In this document: positions 1-8,875 of the stretch, piece by piece
Position numbering within the stretch: position 1 is the stretch's first letter
Layout of the letters: the number at the start of each line of letters is the position of its first letter
DNA from: Bacillus glycinifermentans
GTDB taxonomy: Bacteria > Bacillota > Bacilli > Bacillales > Bacillaceae
Direction: 5' to 3'
DNA: 64,000 nt
Assembly: GCF_001042475.2 (NCBI RefSeq)
Contig: NZ_LECW02000045.1
Coordinates: forward strand, 310,001 to 374,000
Notes under the pieces: generated by a model
Seen by the model: the letters and a program-made list of their open reading frames with translations, nothing else
Databases searched by the model: none
Told to the model about the DNA's origin: nothing
Program-made: the position numbers and the translations under genes

Positions 1-2
1 CC

Positions 3-68
3 TTTTCAATTGAAATGATGGTCTGTCCAGAGACATTAAGTTTAGAATCTAAGGTTTCTTGGGATTAA
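3..68 (+). CDS. possible C-terminal end of an upstream gene
   Basis: An open frame enters from the window edge and stops at 66-68, giving about 21 residues ending in VSWD. It has a codon-like look, but it is too short to assign to any family and could be chance. The gene body would lie outside the window. Confidence 0.25.
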   Translation, partial: FSIEMMVCPETLSLESKVSWD

Positions 69-507
69 TTGACTTTCCCCCTATGAAACCACCTTAACGT
101 AAAATAAACTTTACATCAATGGAACTATACAAAAGGGTCTGAGAGTCCCGAGGAGAACATGCGTAAAAATCCTTAAACAAAAAATGAGTGAAATCTGGGC
201 ATTACAGGACAGCTCGTAGTCTCGGTCGACGATGGGGAGGGGGCGGGAGTGGATATGGCGCTGCATGTCGGAGGTGATCAGCACAAGTCGTTCTCCATGC
301 TGATCGTCTTTTTGTTTTGGTGAGGTCTGGTTTTTGTCCGTGGATTGTCGCAGTAATCAAAACCCGACATTTAGGAGGCGATCTGATATGGGGTATACTG
401 AAAAGGCGAGGGAGTGCGCTCCCGAAAACCGACGGCCTGCCTGTGATCTTATCAAATGTGTTGGCGGCCAAACACGTTTCAGAAATGACCTGAAAAGGAT
501 GATAAAC
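69..507. other. gene-poor leader region upstream of the aminopeptidase
   Basis: No convincing gene is visible here. The region holds a hairpin with a T-rich tail (276-318) and, after it, a strong Shine-Dalgarno sequence AGGAGG at about 374-379 placed before an ATG at 388. That ATG is in frame with the aminopeptidase start at 508. The segment 388-507 would encode a 40-residue basic, Cys-containing extension that the enzyme family does not normally carry. Confidence 0.4.
276..318 (+). terminator. hairpin with T-tract in the leader
   Basis: GATCAGCA at 276-283 pairs with TGCTGATC at 298-305, followed by a T-rich run. It looks like an intrinsic terminator or attenuator upstream of the aminopeptidase gene. 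Confidence 0.5.
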
Positions 508-1461
508 ATGAACCAGAAGCTGATCCAAATCAGTCAAAACGTACTGTCGACCTGTCTCGGGCTGAAAAAAGGGGAGTCTTTTCTGATTGTCTGTGACGAC
601 AATAAAAAAGGCCTGGCAGAATCTTTGTATCAGGAGGGACAAGCGATTGGGGCGGAAACGATGCTTGCGGTCATGAAGACAAGGGGAAGACCAGGTGAAG
701 AGCCGCCGCCGTCAATTGCTTCGGCAATGAAGCATGCAGATGCGGCCGTTTGCATTACCGAGCATTCGCTAACCCATACAAACGCCCGGAAAGAAGCTGC
801 GAAAGCGGGAACGAGGATTGCGACGATGCCGGGGATTACGGAAGACATGTTTTTAAACGGCGCGATTGCCGCCGATTACGAAAAAGTAAAGGAAAGAACG
901 GAAAACGTTTGTGAGGTGCTTTCAAACGGACGGTCTGTCCGTATAGAAAAGGCGGGCTATATTCTTACGTTTTCAATCGACGGGAGGAAAGGGATTCCAA
1001 GCACGGGCATGTATTTGAATCCCGGGGAATCCGGCAACCTGCCTTCGGGGGAAGCGTATATCGCGCCGCTTGAAGGTACGGCAAACGGCCAAATCGAAAT
1101 AGACGGGTCACTGGCCGGCATCGGAACATTAAGCTCACCGCTCGTGTTAACGATTGAAAACGGACGGATCACGGATGCTGAGGGCGATGCCGCCGAAAAG
1201 CTGCTGAGCATTCTTGGGAGCGGCGACGGGCGGTGCCTCGGCGAGTTCGGCATCGGGACAAATGACCGCGCCAGAATAACCGGTGTCGTTCTCGAAGACG
1301 AAAAAGTTCTCGGCACCATTCACACCGCATTCGGAAGCAACAACACGTTCGGCGGCACGATTGCAGCGGGTGTACATATTGACGGAGTGGTAACAAAGCC
1401 GACGGTTTATATTGATGATGAGCTGTTTATGGAAAATGGGACATTAAAAAAACAGAGCTGA
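508..1461 (+). CDS. M29-like aminopeptidase (leucyl aminopeptidase family)
   Basis: A 317-residue cytoplasmic metallopeptidase of the thermophilic-aminopeptidase (M29-like) group. Visible candidate metal ligands are Glu in NLPSGEAYIAP, Glu in LGEFGIGTN, His in GTIHTAFG, His in GVHIDGV and Asp in VYIDDE, in the order usual for the family. I chose the ATG at 508 because the protein then begins MNQKLIQISQ, as relatives do, with AAAGGATG as ribosome site. A better Shine-Dalgarno lies before an in-frame ATG at 388, so an N-terminally extended form is possible. A terminator hairpin overlaps the stop codon. Substrate specificity cannot be read from sequence. Confidence 0.75.
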   Translation: MNQKLIQISQNVLSTCLGLKKGESFLIVCDDNKKGLAESLYQEGQAIGAETMLAVMKTRGRPGEEPPPSIASAMKHADAAVCITEHSLTHTNARKEAAKAGTRIATMPGITEDMFLNGAIAADYEKVKERTENVCEVLSNGRSVRIEKAGYILTFSIDGRKGIPSTGMYLNPGESGNLPSGEAYIAPLEGTANGQIEIDGSLAGIGTLSSPLVLTIENGRITDAEGDAAEKLLSILGSGDGRCLGEFGIGTNDRARITGVVLEDEKVLGTIHTAFGSNNTFGGTIAAGVHIDGVVTKPTVYIDDELFMENGTLKKQS

Positions 1462-1476
1462 TGAGGCTCTGTTTTC
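1452..1476 (+). terminator. terminator overlapping the aminopeptidase stop codon
   Basis: ACAGAGC and GCTCTGT form a 7-bp stem whose loop contains the stop codon, followed by TTTTCTT. Confidence 0.75.
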
Positions 1477-1486
1477 TTGACGCAAA

Positions 1487-2818
1487 TTATTGCGCCCGGC
1501 GTTCTTCCTTTTCGACTAAATCGTATACCGCTGTCCCGGCGATTTGCCCGGCCGTTTTCAGCCGGTCTTTGCTGATATGCTCAATCGTGTCGTAAGGGGT
1601 GTGATACCATGGCTCTAAGGATTCGGTCCCCGGCTCCATCCAAATAAAATTGGCTGAATCGATTCCCGCGTCATGGAAAGGAACGTGATCTGATGAACCG
1701 CCCTTTCTCAAGGCTAGAACATCCTTTCCGATGTTCGCTGCGGCGTTTTTGCTTAATTCCCAGACGAGGTTTGCTGACCCGTCAGGTGTATTGATATAAA
1801 GTCGTGAAGCATTTTCCCAGCTTGTAGCGACCATGTCTAAGTTGAAGTTTGCTTTGCTTCGTTTTAATTCCTGCCCGGACAGCTTGCTGACATAATATCT
1901 CGAGCCGACAAGCCCGATTTCTTCAGCGCCGAACGTAATAAAGCGGATTTCTTTATCGGTCGGGATGTTTTTCATCATCCGCGCCAGCTCGAGGACCGTG
2001 GAAGTTCCCGATGCATTGTCGTTGGCTCCGGGCGCTTCGGGGACGCTGTCATAATGCGATGTGACATATACGATATCCGGATTTTTGATTCCTTTCGGTT
2101 TACGGACGCCGATGACGTTTTGAGAGGTTTGATTCGGGATGGATTTAAGCTTTAGCGTTGCTTCCCGTTCTGTGAGCAGTTTTTCGCCGTCTTCCTTTTT
2201 GACGCCGACGACCGGAATGCCGGTTTTATTCCCGCTGAGATTCGGTGTGAGCGGAACGAGGCTGTCTGCGTTGTTGTAGATGATAACGCCGGCAGCACCC
2301 GCATCCTCAGCATTTTTCACCTTTTCATAAAACGTCAGACCGCCTCTTAAAATTACGGCGATTTTTCCTTTCGCTTCTTCTGTGAAATCGCCGGCAAGGC
2401 CGAGTCCGGCGTCATAGAGCGGAGCGGTCAGACCTTTGCCGGAGGTAGGAGCCGAACCTGCCGCAGGCCGGGACGATATGTCACTGCCCCGGACGGTGAG
2501 CGTTCCTTCCAATCTGTCGGGGATGCTGAACGTCTGTGTACTCACTTTCAAATTCGATTTTTTCATTTGAGACGCGATGAATGCCGCGCTCTTTTTTTCT
2601 GCTTTCGTGCCTGTTACACGCGGTCCGATCGTCTCGCTTAAGTGGTAAATCGTTTGGTAAGCGCGGTTCTCATTGAATTTCTTGGCGATTTTCCCTTCCT
2701 GTTTCGAATGAATCGCTTGCGTTGCATGTACCGCGGCCGTGCCGTCAGCTGCCGGCAGGAAAACGCCCCCCATAAGAACGGCTGCAGACATACTAATAGC
2801 CATCATTTTCTTCTTCAT
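1487..2818 (-). CDS. ywaD: secreted double-zinc aminopeptidase YwaD (M28)
   Basis: A 443-residue exported aminopeptidase. The N-terminus MKKKMMAISMSAAVLMGG is a typical signal peptide. A protease-associated (PA) domain follows at about 130-240 (GAAGVIIYNNADS), then an M28 peptidase domain with zinc and catalytic residues in SHYDSVPEAPGANDNASG, FGAEEIGLVGS, NLDMVATS and SDHVPFHDAG. This matches B. subtilis YwaD in architecture and approximate length. The start at 2818 follows GGAGGG at a good distance; the frame is open further upstream but without a ribosome site. It probably releases amino acids from extracellular peptides. Confidence 0.93.
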   Translation of the reverse strand: MKKKMMAISMSAAVLMGGVFLPAADGTAAVHATQAIHSKQEGKIAKKFNENRAYQTIYHLSETIGPRVTGTKAEKKSAAFIASQMKKSNLKVSTQTFSIPDRLEGTLTVRGSDISSRPAAGSAPTSGKGLTAPLYDAGLGLAGDFTEEAKGKIAVILRGGLTFYEKVKNAEDAGAAGVIIYNNADSLVPLTPNLSGNKTGIPVVGVKKEDGEKLLTEREATLKLKSIPNQTSQNVIGVRKPKGIKNPDIVYVTSHYDSVPEAPGANDNASGTSTVLELARMMKNIPTDKEIRFITFGAEEIGLVGSRYYVSKLSGQELKRSKANFNLDMVATSWENASRLYINTPDGSANLVWELSKNAAANIGKDVLALRKGGSSDHVPFHDAGIDSANFIWMEPGTESLEPWYHTPYDTIEHISKDRLKTAGQIAGTAVYDLVEKEERRAQ

Positions 2819-2976
2819 TTCAAACCCTCCCTGATCGATCTTTAGTACAGAAAGATTCGCATTGCGAAAGAAATATCCTGCCCCGGAAAAATAAATGAGG
2901 CGTAAGACTCGTTCAGCGCCGTTTATAAGGGAAGCGAGATCCATAAAAAAGAATCTGTTTGATATAAAAAAAGCAG

Positions 2977-3031
2977 TTGACGGGCGGGGGCCTTTCTGAT
3001 TAAAATACGTCGAATAATCAGAATTCTGATT
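2977..3031 (+). promoter_or_regulatory. promoter and palindromic operator of the galactonate operon
   Basis: TTGACG at 2977-2982 and TAAAAT at 3001-3006 are separated by 18 bp. A perfect 16-bp palindrome, AATCAGAATTCTGATT, lies at 3016-3031 just downstream of the expected transcription start, where a repressor would block initiation. The first gene is an IclR-type regulator, a family that often binds palindromes and controls its own operon, so self-repression relieved by a galactonate-pathway intermediate is the likely model. Confidence 0.65.
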
Positions 3032-3063
3032 TTGAATCACATATGTGAATGGTGGAGAGTGTT

Positions 3064-3840
3064 ATGTCTGTAAAATCCGCAGTACGCGTCATGCGTATAT
3101 TTGAACTGCTTACAACCCATCCGGATGGGTTAACAATAAAGGAGATCGCAAGAGAATTAGCGCTTCCGCAGAGCAGCACATTCCACTTGGTTGTAACGCT
3201 TTTTGAAGAAGGTTATCTTCAGCAGGATGCGGGTAAGCGCTACAGGCTTGGAGCGAAGCTGATTCAAATTGGAACCGCTGCCATGGAATCGGTTGATATA
3301 TCAGCCCAGGGCGTTCCTTATTTAAAACGGCTGATGGACGGCGTGCAGGAAACGGTGTTCATGGCCGTCCTGTCCGACGATCAGCTTGTCTATATTGCAA
3401 AGATCGACAACAACCGGTCGATTAGAACGACCGCACAGCCGGGGTCACGAAAACCGCTTTATTGCACAGGTCTCGGCAAAGCCTTTTTAGCCTTCATGCC
3501 GGAGAACGAAAGAAGGAAGCTTTTCGACCGCATCGAATTCGTCCGGTTTACAAAGAACACGATGACAAGCAGGGAACAATTGGAGGAACAGCTGAAACAG
3601 TTTACAGAATTGGGATATGCCATTGATGACGAAGAAAATGAAGAAGGCTTGTTTTGTTTGGCAGCTCCGGTATACGGATCAGACGGCGTCATCAAGGCGG
3701 CCATCAGCACGGCGGGACCCAAGGACCGCATGTTGAAAAGGAAGGATGTCATTGCCGGGCAGCTTCTTGAAACAGCGGGAAAAATAACGGAAGCAATCGG
3801 CGGCTATGTTCAGCCGCCCCGCATAAAGGGGGGATTTTGA
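3064..3840 (+). CDS. IclR-family regulator of galactonate catabolism
   Basis: A 258-residue transcription factor with an N-terminal winged helix-turn-helix (about 1-65, LTIKEIARELALPQSSTFHLV) and a C-terminal IclR effector-binding domain (about 80-250, with GSRKPLYCTGLGKAFLAF). The start at 3064 is preceded by GGTGGAGAG. The stop codon overlaps the kinase start by one base, so it is translated with the catabolic genes and very probably regulates them. The palindrome at 3016-3031 is the candidate binding site. In E. coli the galactonate regulator is of a different (GntR) family. Confidence 0.88.
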   Translation: MSVKSAVRVMRIFELLTTHPDGLTIKEIARELALPQSSTFHLVVTLFEEGYLQQDAGKRYRLGAKLIQIGTAAMESVDISAQGVPYLKRLMDGVQETVFMAVLSDDQLVYIAKIDNNRSIRTTAQPGSRKPLYCTGLGKAFLAFMPENERRKLFDRIEFVRFTKNTMTSREQLEEQLKQFTELGYAIDDEENEEGLFCLAAPVYGSDGVIKAAISTAGPKDRMLKRKDVIAGQLLETAGKITEAIGGYVQPPRIKGGF

Positions 3841-4793
3841 TGGATGTCATAAGCATAGGGGAAGCGATGGCGCTGTTCACTCCGAATGAAGACGGTCCCC
3901 TCAGATACGCGCGAAACTATTCTGCGAGAATTGCGGGAGCCGAAACAAACACATTGATCGGGCTTGCTAAGCTCGGAAAAAAAACGGGCTGGATCAGCAG
4001 GCTGGGAAAGGATGAGTTCGGGGCCATGATTCTTTCTTCCGTAAGAGGGGAAGGGGTCGACGTCAGCCGGGTCAAGATCGATGCGGACGCACCGACAGGC
4101 TTGTTTTTTAAAGAAAGAGCAAACGAGGCGCAAGTAAATGTCTTCTACTACAGGAACGGCTCTGCCGCAAGCTTTCTCGAAAAGGGCGATATCGATGAGG
4201 ATTATATCAAAAACGCCGGCTTTCTATACATTACCGGGATCACGCCGGCTTTGAGTGAGAGCGCTTCAGAAGCGGTGTTTTATGCGGTGAAGCTTGCCAG
4301 AAAGCATCATAAACCGGTCGTATTTGATCCGAATGTGAGAAAAAAGCTCTGGGAACCGGAGCGGGCGAGACAGACGATATTGGAACTTGTCAAACAGTCT
4401 GATGTCGTTTTGCCGGGACTAGGCGAAGGCCGTTTTTTATTCGGGACAGATGATGAGAAAGACATCGCAGAGGCTGTTCACCGGCTCGGTTCTGATATTG
4501 CCGTCGTCAAGCTGGGGGCAAAAGGGGCCTACTACTCCTCTAAAAATGAGAGCGGTTACGAAAAAGGCTACGAGATTCAGAGAGTAAGAGATCCCGTGGG
4601 AGCCGGAGACGGCTTTGCCGCCGGCATTCTGTCGGGCTTGATTGAAGGCATTCCGCTCCCGGGCGCTGTTAAAAGAGGCTGCGCGGTCGGCGCCATGGTG
4701 ACATTGGTAAACGGCGATATTGAAGGGCTGCCGGACCGCGATCGATTGTTTGCGTTTATGGAGCAATCCGAAGAGGATGATGTCAGCCGATAG
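3840..4793 (+). CDS. dgoK: 2-dehydro-3-deoxygalactonokinase / KDG kinase (PfkB family)
   Basis: A 317-residue PfkB carbohydrate kinase. The C-terminal signature DPVGAGDGFAAG carries the catalytic Asp, and GAETNTLIGLAKLGKKTGWISRLGKDEFG is the N-terminal substrate region. It phosphorylates 2-keto-3-deoxy sugar acid with ATP in the cytoplasm. Placement between the regulator and the aldolase, and next to galactonate dehydratase, argues that the substrate here is 2-keto-3-deoxygalactonate. By sequence alone it resembles KdgK-type enzymes, so 2-keto-3-deoxygluconate activity is possible too. ATG 3840 is preferred over TTG 3837 because it begins MDVISIGE as in relatives. Confidence 0.85.
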   Translation: MDVISIGEAMALFTPNEDGPLRYARNYSARIAGAETNTLIGLAKLGKKTGWISRLGKDEFGAMILSSVRGEGVDVSRVKIDADAPTGLFFKERANEAQVNVFYYRNGSAASFLEKGDIDEDYIKNAGFLYITGITPALSESASEAVFYAVKLARKHHKPVVFDPNVRKKLWEPERARQTILELVKQSDVVLPGLGEGRFLFGTDDEKDIAEAVHRLGSDIAVVKLGAKGAYYSSKNESGYEKGYEIQRVRDPVGAGDGFAAGILSGLIEGIPLPGAVKRGCAVGAMVTLVNGDIEGLPDRDRLFAFMEQSEEDDVSR

Positions 4794-4817
4794 ACTTCAA
4801 ACGAAAGGGTGAGAGAG

Positions 4818-5447
4818 ATGGAGGCTTTATCACAAATCGAAAAACATAGAGTCATTGCGATCGTCCGCGGCTATCATGCGGATGATGCACTCAGAATCGT
4901 GGAAGCGTTAAAAGAGGGCGGCATCAGGCTGGTGGAGATGACGCTTAACTCGCCTCAGGCGCTGAAAGCGATAGAGGCTGTTTCAGAACGATATGGAGAC
5001 GACATGCTTGTCGGAGCGGGGACGGTGCTCGACGCCGAATCGGCGAGAGCGGCTTTGTCGGCCGGTGCCCGGTTTATCCTGTCCCCGACCGTCAATGAAG
5101 AAACGATTAAGCTGACAAAACGGTATGGGGCGGTGAGCATTCCGGGAGCTTTTACCCCGACTGAGATTTTGACGGCTTACGAAAGCGGCGGGGATATCAT
5201 CAAGGTGTTTCCGGGAACGATGGGGCCCGGCTATATCAAGGATATTCACGGGCCGCTCCCGCAGATTCCCCTGCTTCCGACGGGAGGCGTCGGATTGGAC
5301 AATATTCGCGAGTATTTGGATGCCGGAGCCGTCGGAGCGGGAATAGGAGGCGCTCTCGTCAAAACGAATGAAGAGGTCACAGGCCCGTATTTAGAAAACC
5401 TGAAAGAAAAAGCAAAGCAATTTGTCGAAGCAATCAAAAGGGGATGA
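4818..5447 (+). CDS. dgoA: 2-dehydro-3-deoxy-6-phosphogalactonate/gluconate aldolase
   Basis: A 209-residue class I aldolase of the KDPG/KHG family. The Schiff-base lysine is in [11 protein letters not shown], with conserved EMTLNSP and GAGTVLD upstream and TGGVGLDNI near the C-terminus. It cleaves the phosphorylated keto-deoxy acid to pyruvate and glyceraldehyde 3-phosphate. The ATG at 4818 follows AAAGGGTGAGAG; the frame extends to a GTG at 4809 but that would sit on the ribosome site. It overlaps the dehydratase region at its stop, consistent with coupled translation. Confidence 0.9.
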   Translation: MEALSQIEKHRVIAIVRGYHADDALRIVEALKEGGIRLVEMTLNSPQALKAIEAVSERYGDDMLVGAGTVLDAESARAALSAGARFILSPTVNEETIKLTKRYGAVSIPGAFTPTEILTAYESGGDIIKVFPGTMGPGYIKDIHGPLPQIPLLPTGGVGLDNIREYLDAGAVGAGIGGALVKTNEEVTGPYLENLKEKAKQFVEAIKRG

Positions 5448-5452
5448 GCGAT

Positions 5453-6601
5453 ATGAAGATTACAGGCTTTGAATGTTTTCAAGTGCCGCCGCGCTGGCTG
5501 TTCTTAAAAATCGAAACAGATGAAGGCATCACCGGATGGGGTGAACCGGTGATCGAGGGCAAGGCCGCAACCGTTAAAACGGCGGTCGGCGAATTAATGG
5601 AATACTTGATCGGCAAAGACCCGATGGATATCGAAGATCACTGGAACGTAATGTACAGAGGCGGGTTTTACAGGGGCGGTCCGATTCTGATGAGCGCGAT
5701 AGCGGGAATCGATCAGGCGCTTTGGGACATTAAAGGAAAATTTTATAATGCACCCGTCCATCAGCTTCTAGGCGGGAAGTGCAGAGACTCCATTAAAGTC
5801 TATTCATGGATTGGAGGAGACCGGCCTCAAGACGTCGGCCTGGCGGCAAAGCAGGTGGTCGAAAAGGGTTTTACAGCCGTCAAAATGAACGGTACGGAAG
5901 AGCTCCAATATATTGACTCGCACGAAAAAATCGACCAGGTGATCGAGAGAATCGCAGCTGTCAGGGAGGCGGTCGGCCCCTACGTTGGCATCGGCATCGA
6001 TTTTCACGGCAGGGTGCACAAGCCGATGGCAAAAATATTGGCGAAGGAGCTTGAGGCTTTTCGTCCGATGTTCATTGAAGAGCCTGTGCTGCCGGAGAAC
6101 AATGAGGCGCTCAGGGATATCGCAAACCTTGTCTCGATACCGATTGCCACAGGTGAGCGGATGTTCTCAAAATGGCAGTTTAAACAACTGTTGACAGATG
6201 GCTATGCCGATATCATCCAGCCCGATTTGTCACATGCGGGAGGCATTACCGAATGCAAAAAGATCCTCTCGATGGCGGAAGCGTTTGATGTCGCGGCGGC
6301 CCCTCACTGTCCGCTCGGCCCGATCGCGCTGGCGGCCTGCCTGCAGGTTGATGCGACCTGCCACAACGCATTCATTCAGGAGCAAAGCTTGGGGATCCAT
6401 TACAACAAAGGCACGGACCTGCTCGATTATATATTAGATCAAGATGTCTTTTTCTACGAAGACGGCTATGTCCGCATTCCAAACGGGCCCGGCCTCGGCA
6501 TCGATATCAACGAAGATCACGTCAGAAAAATGGCCGAAATCGGACATAACTGGCGAAACCCGGTATGGCGGCACAGCGATGGCAGTGTGGCGGAATGGTA
6601 A
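5453..6601 (+). CDS. dgoD: D-galactonate dehydratase
   Basis: A 382-residue enolase-superfamily (mandelate racemase group) dehydratase with the length of E. coli DgoD and many blocks in common with it: [76 protein letters not shown], and the C-terminal [16 protein letters not shown]. The metal ligands are the acids in DFHG, IEEP and GER. It makes 2-keto-3-deoxygalactonate from D-galactonate. I chose ATG 5453, 9 bases after AAAAGGGG, rather than ATG 5444, which lies directly against the ribosome site. Confidence 0.93.
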   Translation: MKITGFECFQVPPRWLFLKIETDEGITGWGEPVIEGKAATVKTAVGELMEYLIGKDPMDIEDHWNVMYRGGFYRGGPILMSAIAGIDQALWDIKGKFYNAPVHQLLGGKCRDSIKVYSWIGGDRPQDVGLAAKQVVEKGFTAVKMNGTEELQYIDSHEKIDQVIERIAAVREAVGPYVGIGIDFHGRVHKPMAKILAKELEAFRPMFIEEPVLPENNEALRDIANLVSIPIATGERMFSKWQFKQLLTDGYADIIQPDLSHAGGITECKKILSMAEAFDVAAAPHCPLGPIALAACLQVDATCHNAFIQEQSLGIHYNKGTDLLDYILDQDVFFYEDGYVRIPNGPGLGIDINEDHVRKMAEIGHNWRNPVWRHSDGSVAEW

Positions 6602-6652
6602 AAAATGATGGCGTTTTCATTCTAAAAAAGGTGTGAGGAAGGGAGAGGCGTA

Positions 6653-7984
6653 ATGAAAGCAGCAAATGCAAAAGAGAAACCGACGAAGGTTCGGGTGCGC
6701 GTATTGTTGTTTATCTTTGTATGTGTCGTGATTAATTATATGGACCGCAGCAATATTTCGGTGGCCGCCTCACGGTTAGGGGACGACCTGAACTTATCAG
6801 CTGTTCAATTAGGCTTGATTTTTTCGGCCTTTGGGTGGGCATATTGTGCGCTGCAAATCCCGGGAGGCGGTCTTGTCGACCGGTTTGGCCCGAGGCTTGT
6901 CTACGGCTTTACGCTGATCACCTGGTCGCTTGCGACATTGCTGCAGGGGTTCGCCCGCGGCTTTGGCTCGCTTTTCGGCCTGCGGCTTGCGACAGGTGCC
7001 TTTGAGGCGCCGGCCTTTCCGGCGAATAACCGGGTGGTGACGTCATGGTTTCCTGAGCAGGAAAGGGCATCAGCCATCGCCTTTTATACATCCGGGCAGT
7101 TTGCCGGCCTCGCGTTTTTGACGCCGGCGCTTACTGCCGTCCAGCATATCGTCGGCTGGCGCGGCCTGTTTATCGTCACAGGTGTGATCGGAATCATCTG
7201 GGGTATCGTCTGGTATGCGTTTTACCGTGATCCGGACCGTCATCCGAAAGTTAACAAAGCCGAGCTCGAACACATAGAAAAAGGCGGGGGAATCGTCCGC
7301 CGGCAACAGGAGACAACAGAGGAAAAAACTGCATTCAATTGGACGCATTTCAAACAGGTGACTGCTCACCGGAAGCTGTGGGGCATATATATCGGCCAAT
7401 TTGCCGTCAATTCAACGCTATGGTTTTTTCTCACATGGTTTCCGACATATCTTGTGAAATATAGGGGGCTTGATTTTCTGCAGTCCGGTTTTCTTGCTTC
7501 GCTTCCTTTTCTTGCGGCCTTTATCGGCGTGCTGTTGTCCGGATTTCTGTCCGACTTTCTCGTGAAAAGGGGCGTATCAGCAGGGGTGGCCCGCAAGACC
7601 CCGATCATTACCGGGCTGTTCCTGTCGATTTCGATTATCGGCGCCAATTATGTTAATCAAACATCGTTGATTATGCTGTTTATGACCCTTGCTTTTTTTG
7701 GGAACGGCCTTGCCTCCATCACATGGGTGCTCGTGTCTTCTCTTGCGCCGAAGCACCTGATCGGGCTGACGGGAGGTGTCTTTAATTTCGTCGGAAGCCT
7801 CGCTTCAGTCATCGTTCCGATTGTCATCGGCTTTTTGGCTGACGGCGGAAGCTTTGCTCCTGCACTTGTCTTCATCGGCGTTCTGGCCTTAACGGGAGCC
7901 CTTTCCTATATCTTTCTCGTAGGAAAAGTCGAACGGATTCAACTGCAAGACGAGGCAAATGAAAACCGGAATATCTCGATATAA
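6653..7984 (+). CDS. dgoT: MFS D-galactonate/hexuronate transporter
   Basis: A 443-residue major facilitator (anion:cation symporter family) with about 12 membrane segments. It shares long blocks with E. coli DgoT: NYMDRSN, GLRLATGAFEAPAFPANNR, TSWFPEQERASAIAFYTSGQF, GLAFLTPAL, ARKTPII, SSLAPKHLIGLTGGVFNF. It is the last gene of the operon, 51 bp after dgoD, and a strong terminator follows. It is expected to import D-galactonate with protons. Confidence 0.9.
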   Translation: MKAANAKEKPTKVRVRVLLFIFVCVVINYMDRSNISVAASRLGDDLNLSAVQLGLIFSAFGWAYCALQIPGGGLVDRFGPRLVYGFTLITWSLATLLQGFARGFGSLFGLRLATGAFEAPAFPANNRVVTSWFPEQERASAIAFYTSGQFAGLAFLTPALTAVQHIVGWRGLFIVTGVIGIIWGIVWYAFYRDPDRHPKVNKAELEHIEKGGGIVRRQQETTEEKTAFNWTHFKQVTAHRKLWGIYIGQFAVNSTLWFFLTWFPTYLVKYRGLDFLQSGFLASLPFLAAFIGVLLSGFLSDFLVKRGVSAGVARKTPIITGLFLSISIIGANYVNQTSLIMLFMTLAFFGNGLASITWVLVSSLAPKHLIGLTGGVFNFVGSLASVIVPIVIGFLADGGSFAPALVFIGVLALTGALSYIFLVGKVERIQLQDEANENRNISI

Positions 7985-7993
7985 AGATTCTCG

Positions 7994-8019
7994 ACCGCCG
8001 AATGACCGGCGGTTTTTTT
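7994..8019 (+). terminator. terminator of the galactonate operon
   Basis: ACCGCCG and CGGCGGT form a perfect 7-bp stem with a 6-base loop, followed by seven T. Confidence 0.88.
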
Positions 8020-8090
8020 GCTTTTTTAGGAATAATTGCCGGAATTCGTCGCAAAATAACTGAAAACTACTCAATCGACAGGTGCTTCCA

Positions 8091-8816
8091 ATGAATACAT
8101 ATTTTCAAAAAGATTATCATCTTGGCGCTTTTCATTTTTTTTCAACATCGCACATCGTGACATTGCTCGTGATTGCAGCGCTCGGCGTTTGTCTGTTCGT
8201 CTTTCGGCGGACTCTTCAAGAGCCTAAATGGAACCGGGTGATTCGTTATGCTTTTGTCGCGATTCTTATTATGTCGGAGATCAGCTATCATTCGTGGTTC
8301 ATTTATGTCCGCTCATGGACGCCGCGCTATTGTCTGCCTCTTCATCTGAGCGATCTTTCCGTTTATCTCGTCATCATTTTGCTGCTCACAAAAAATCTGA
8401 ACTTGTTTAAATTCCTATACTTTGCCGGATTGGGAAGCGCGCTTCAGGCCATGCTGACGCCGGATTTGGGAAGATACGGTTTTCCGCACTTCAGGTTTTT
8501 CGAATTTTTCATTTCCCACGGGCTCGTCGTGCTGTCTTGCCTGTTCATGATCGCCGCCGAGAAATATAAACCGACGGTTCGCTCTCTTTGGATCACCTTT
8601 CTCATCGTCAATGTATACGCGGGCGTCATATTCGTGATCAACCGCATGCTGCAATCAAACTATATGTACATGATGAGAAAGCCGGGAGGCGGCGCATCGC
8701 TTCTTGATGTTCTCGGACCGTGGCCGTGGTATATCCTGTCGTCGCAAGCTGTGACCATCGTTTTCTTCTATCTCCTGTATGCGCCGTTTTGGATGAAAAG
8801 GAAAATGGAACGGTGA
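8091..8816 (+). CDS. ywaF: conserved integral membrane protein YwaF (TIGR02206 type)
   Basis: A 241-residue protein with about seven hydrophobic segments. Features are HFFSTSHIVTLL near the N-terminus, RYCLPLHLSDLSVYL and GRYGFPHFRFFEFFISHGLVV, the last with a cluster of His and aromatic residues in the membrane. It resembles B. subtilis YwaF, whose function is unknown. ATG 8091 is chosen with AGGTG upstream; a GTG at 8082 is also in frame. It lies upstream of gspA on the same strand, but gspA has its own SigB-like promoter. Confidence 0.8.
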   Translation: MNTYFQKDYHLGAFHFFSTSHIVTLLVIAALGVCLFVFRRTLQEPKWNRVIRYAFVAILIMSEISYHSWFIYVRSWTPRYCLPLHLSDLSVYLVIILLLTKNLNLFKFLYFAGLGSALQAMLTPDLGRYGFPHFRFFEFFISHGLVVLSCLFMIAAEKYKPTVRSLWITFLIVNVYAGVIFVINRMLQSNYMYMMRKPGGGASLLDVLGPWPWYILSSQAVTIVFFYLLYAPFWMKRKMER

Positions 8817-8819
8817 CGT

Positions 8820-8843
8820 GTTTATTTTTCGAAAAAGGGGAAT
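8820..8843 (+). promoter_or_regulatory. SigB-type promoter of gspA
   Basis: GTTTAT at 8820-8825 and GGGAAT at 8838-8843 are spaced by 12 bp, close to the SigB consensus GTTTAA-N12-14-GGGTAT. In B. subtilis gspA is a SigB general stress gene, which supports the assignment. Confidence 0.72.
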
Positions 8844-8875
8844 AGAACAAAAAAAGAGAAGGAGATGGAAACGAT

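Noticed and set aside
1-507. T-box or riboswitch leader before the aminopeptidase
   Set aside because: There is a terminator-like hairpin, but I could not find the T-box sequence or any known riboswitch core.
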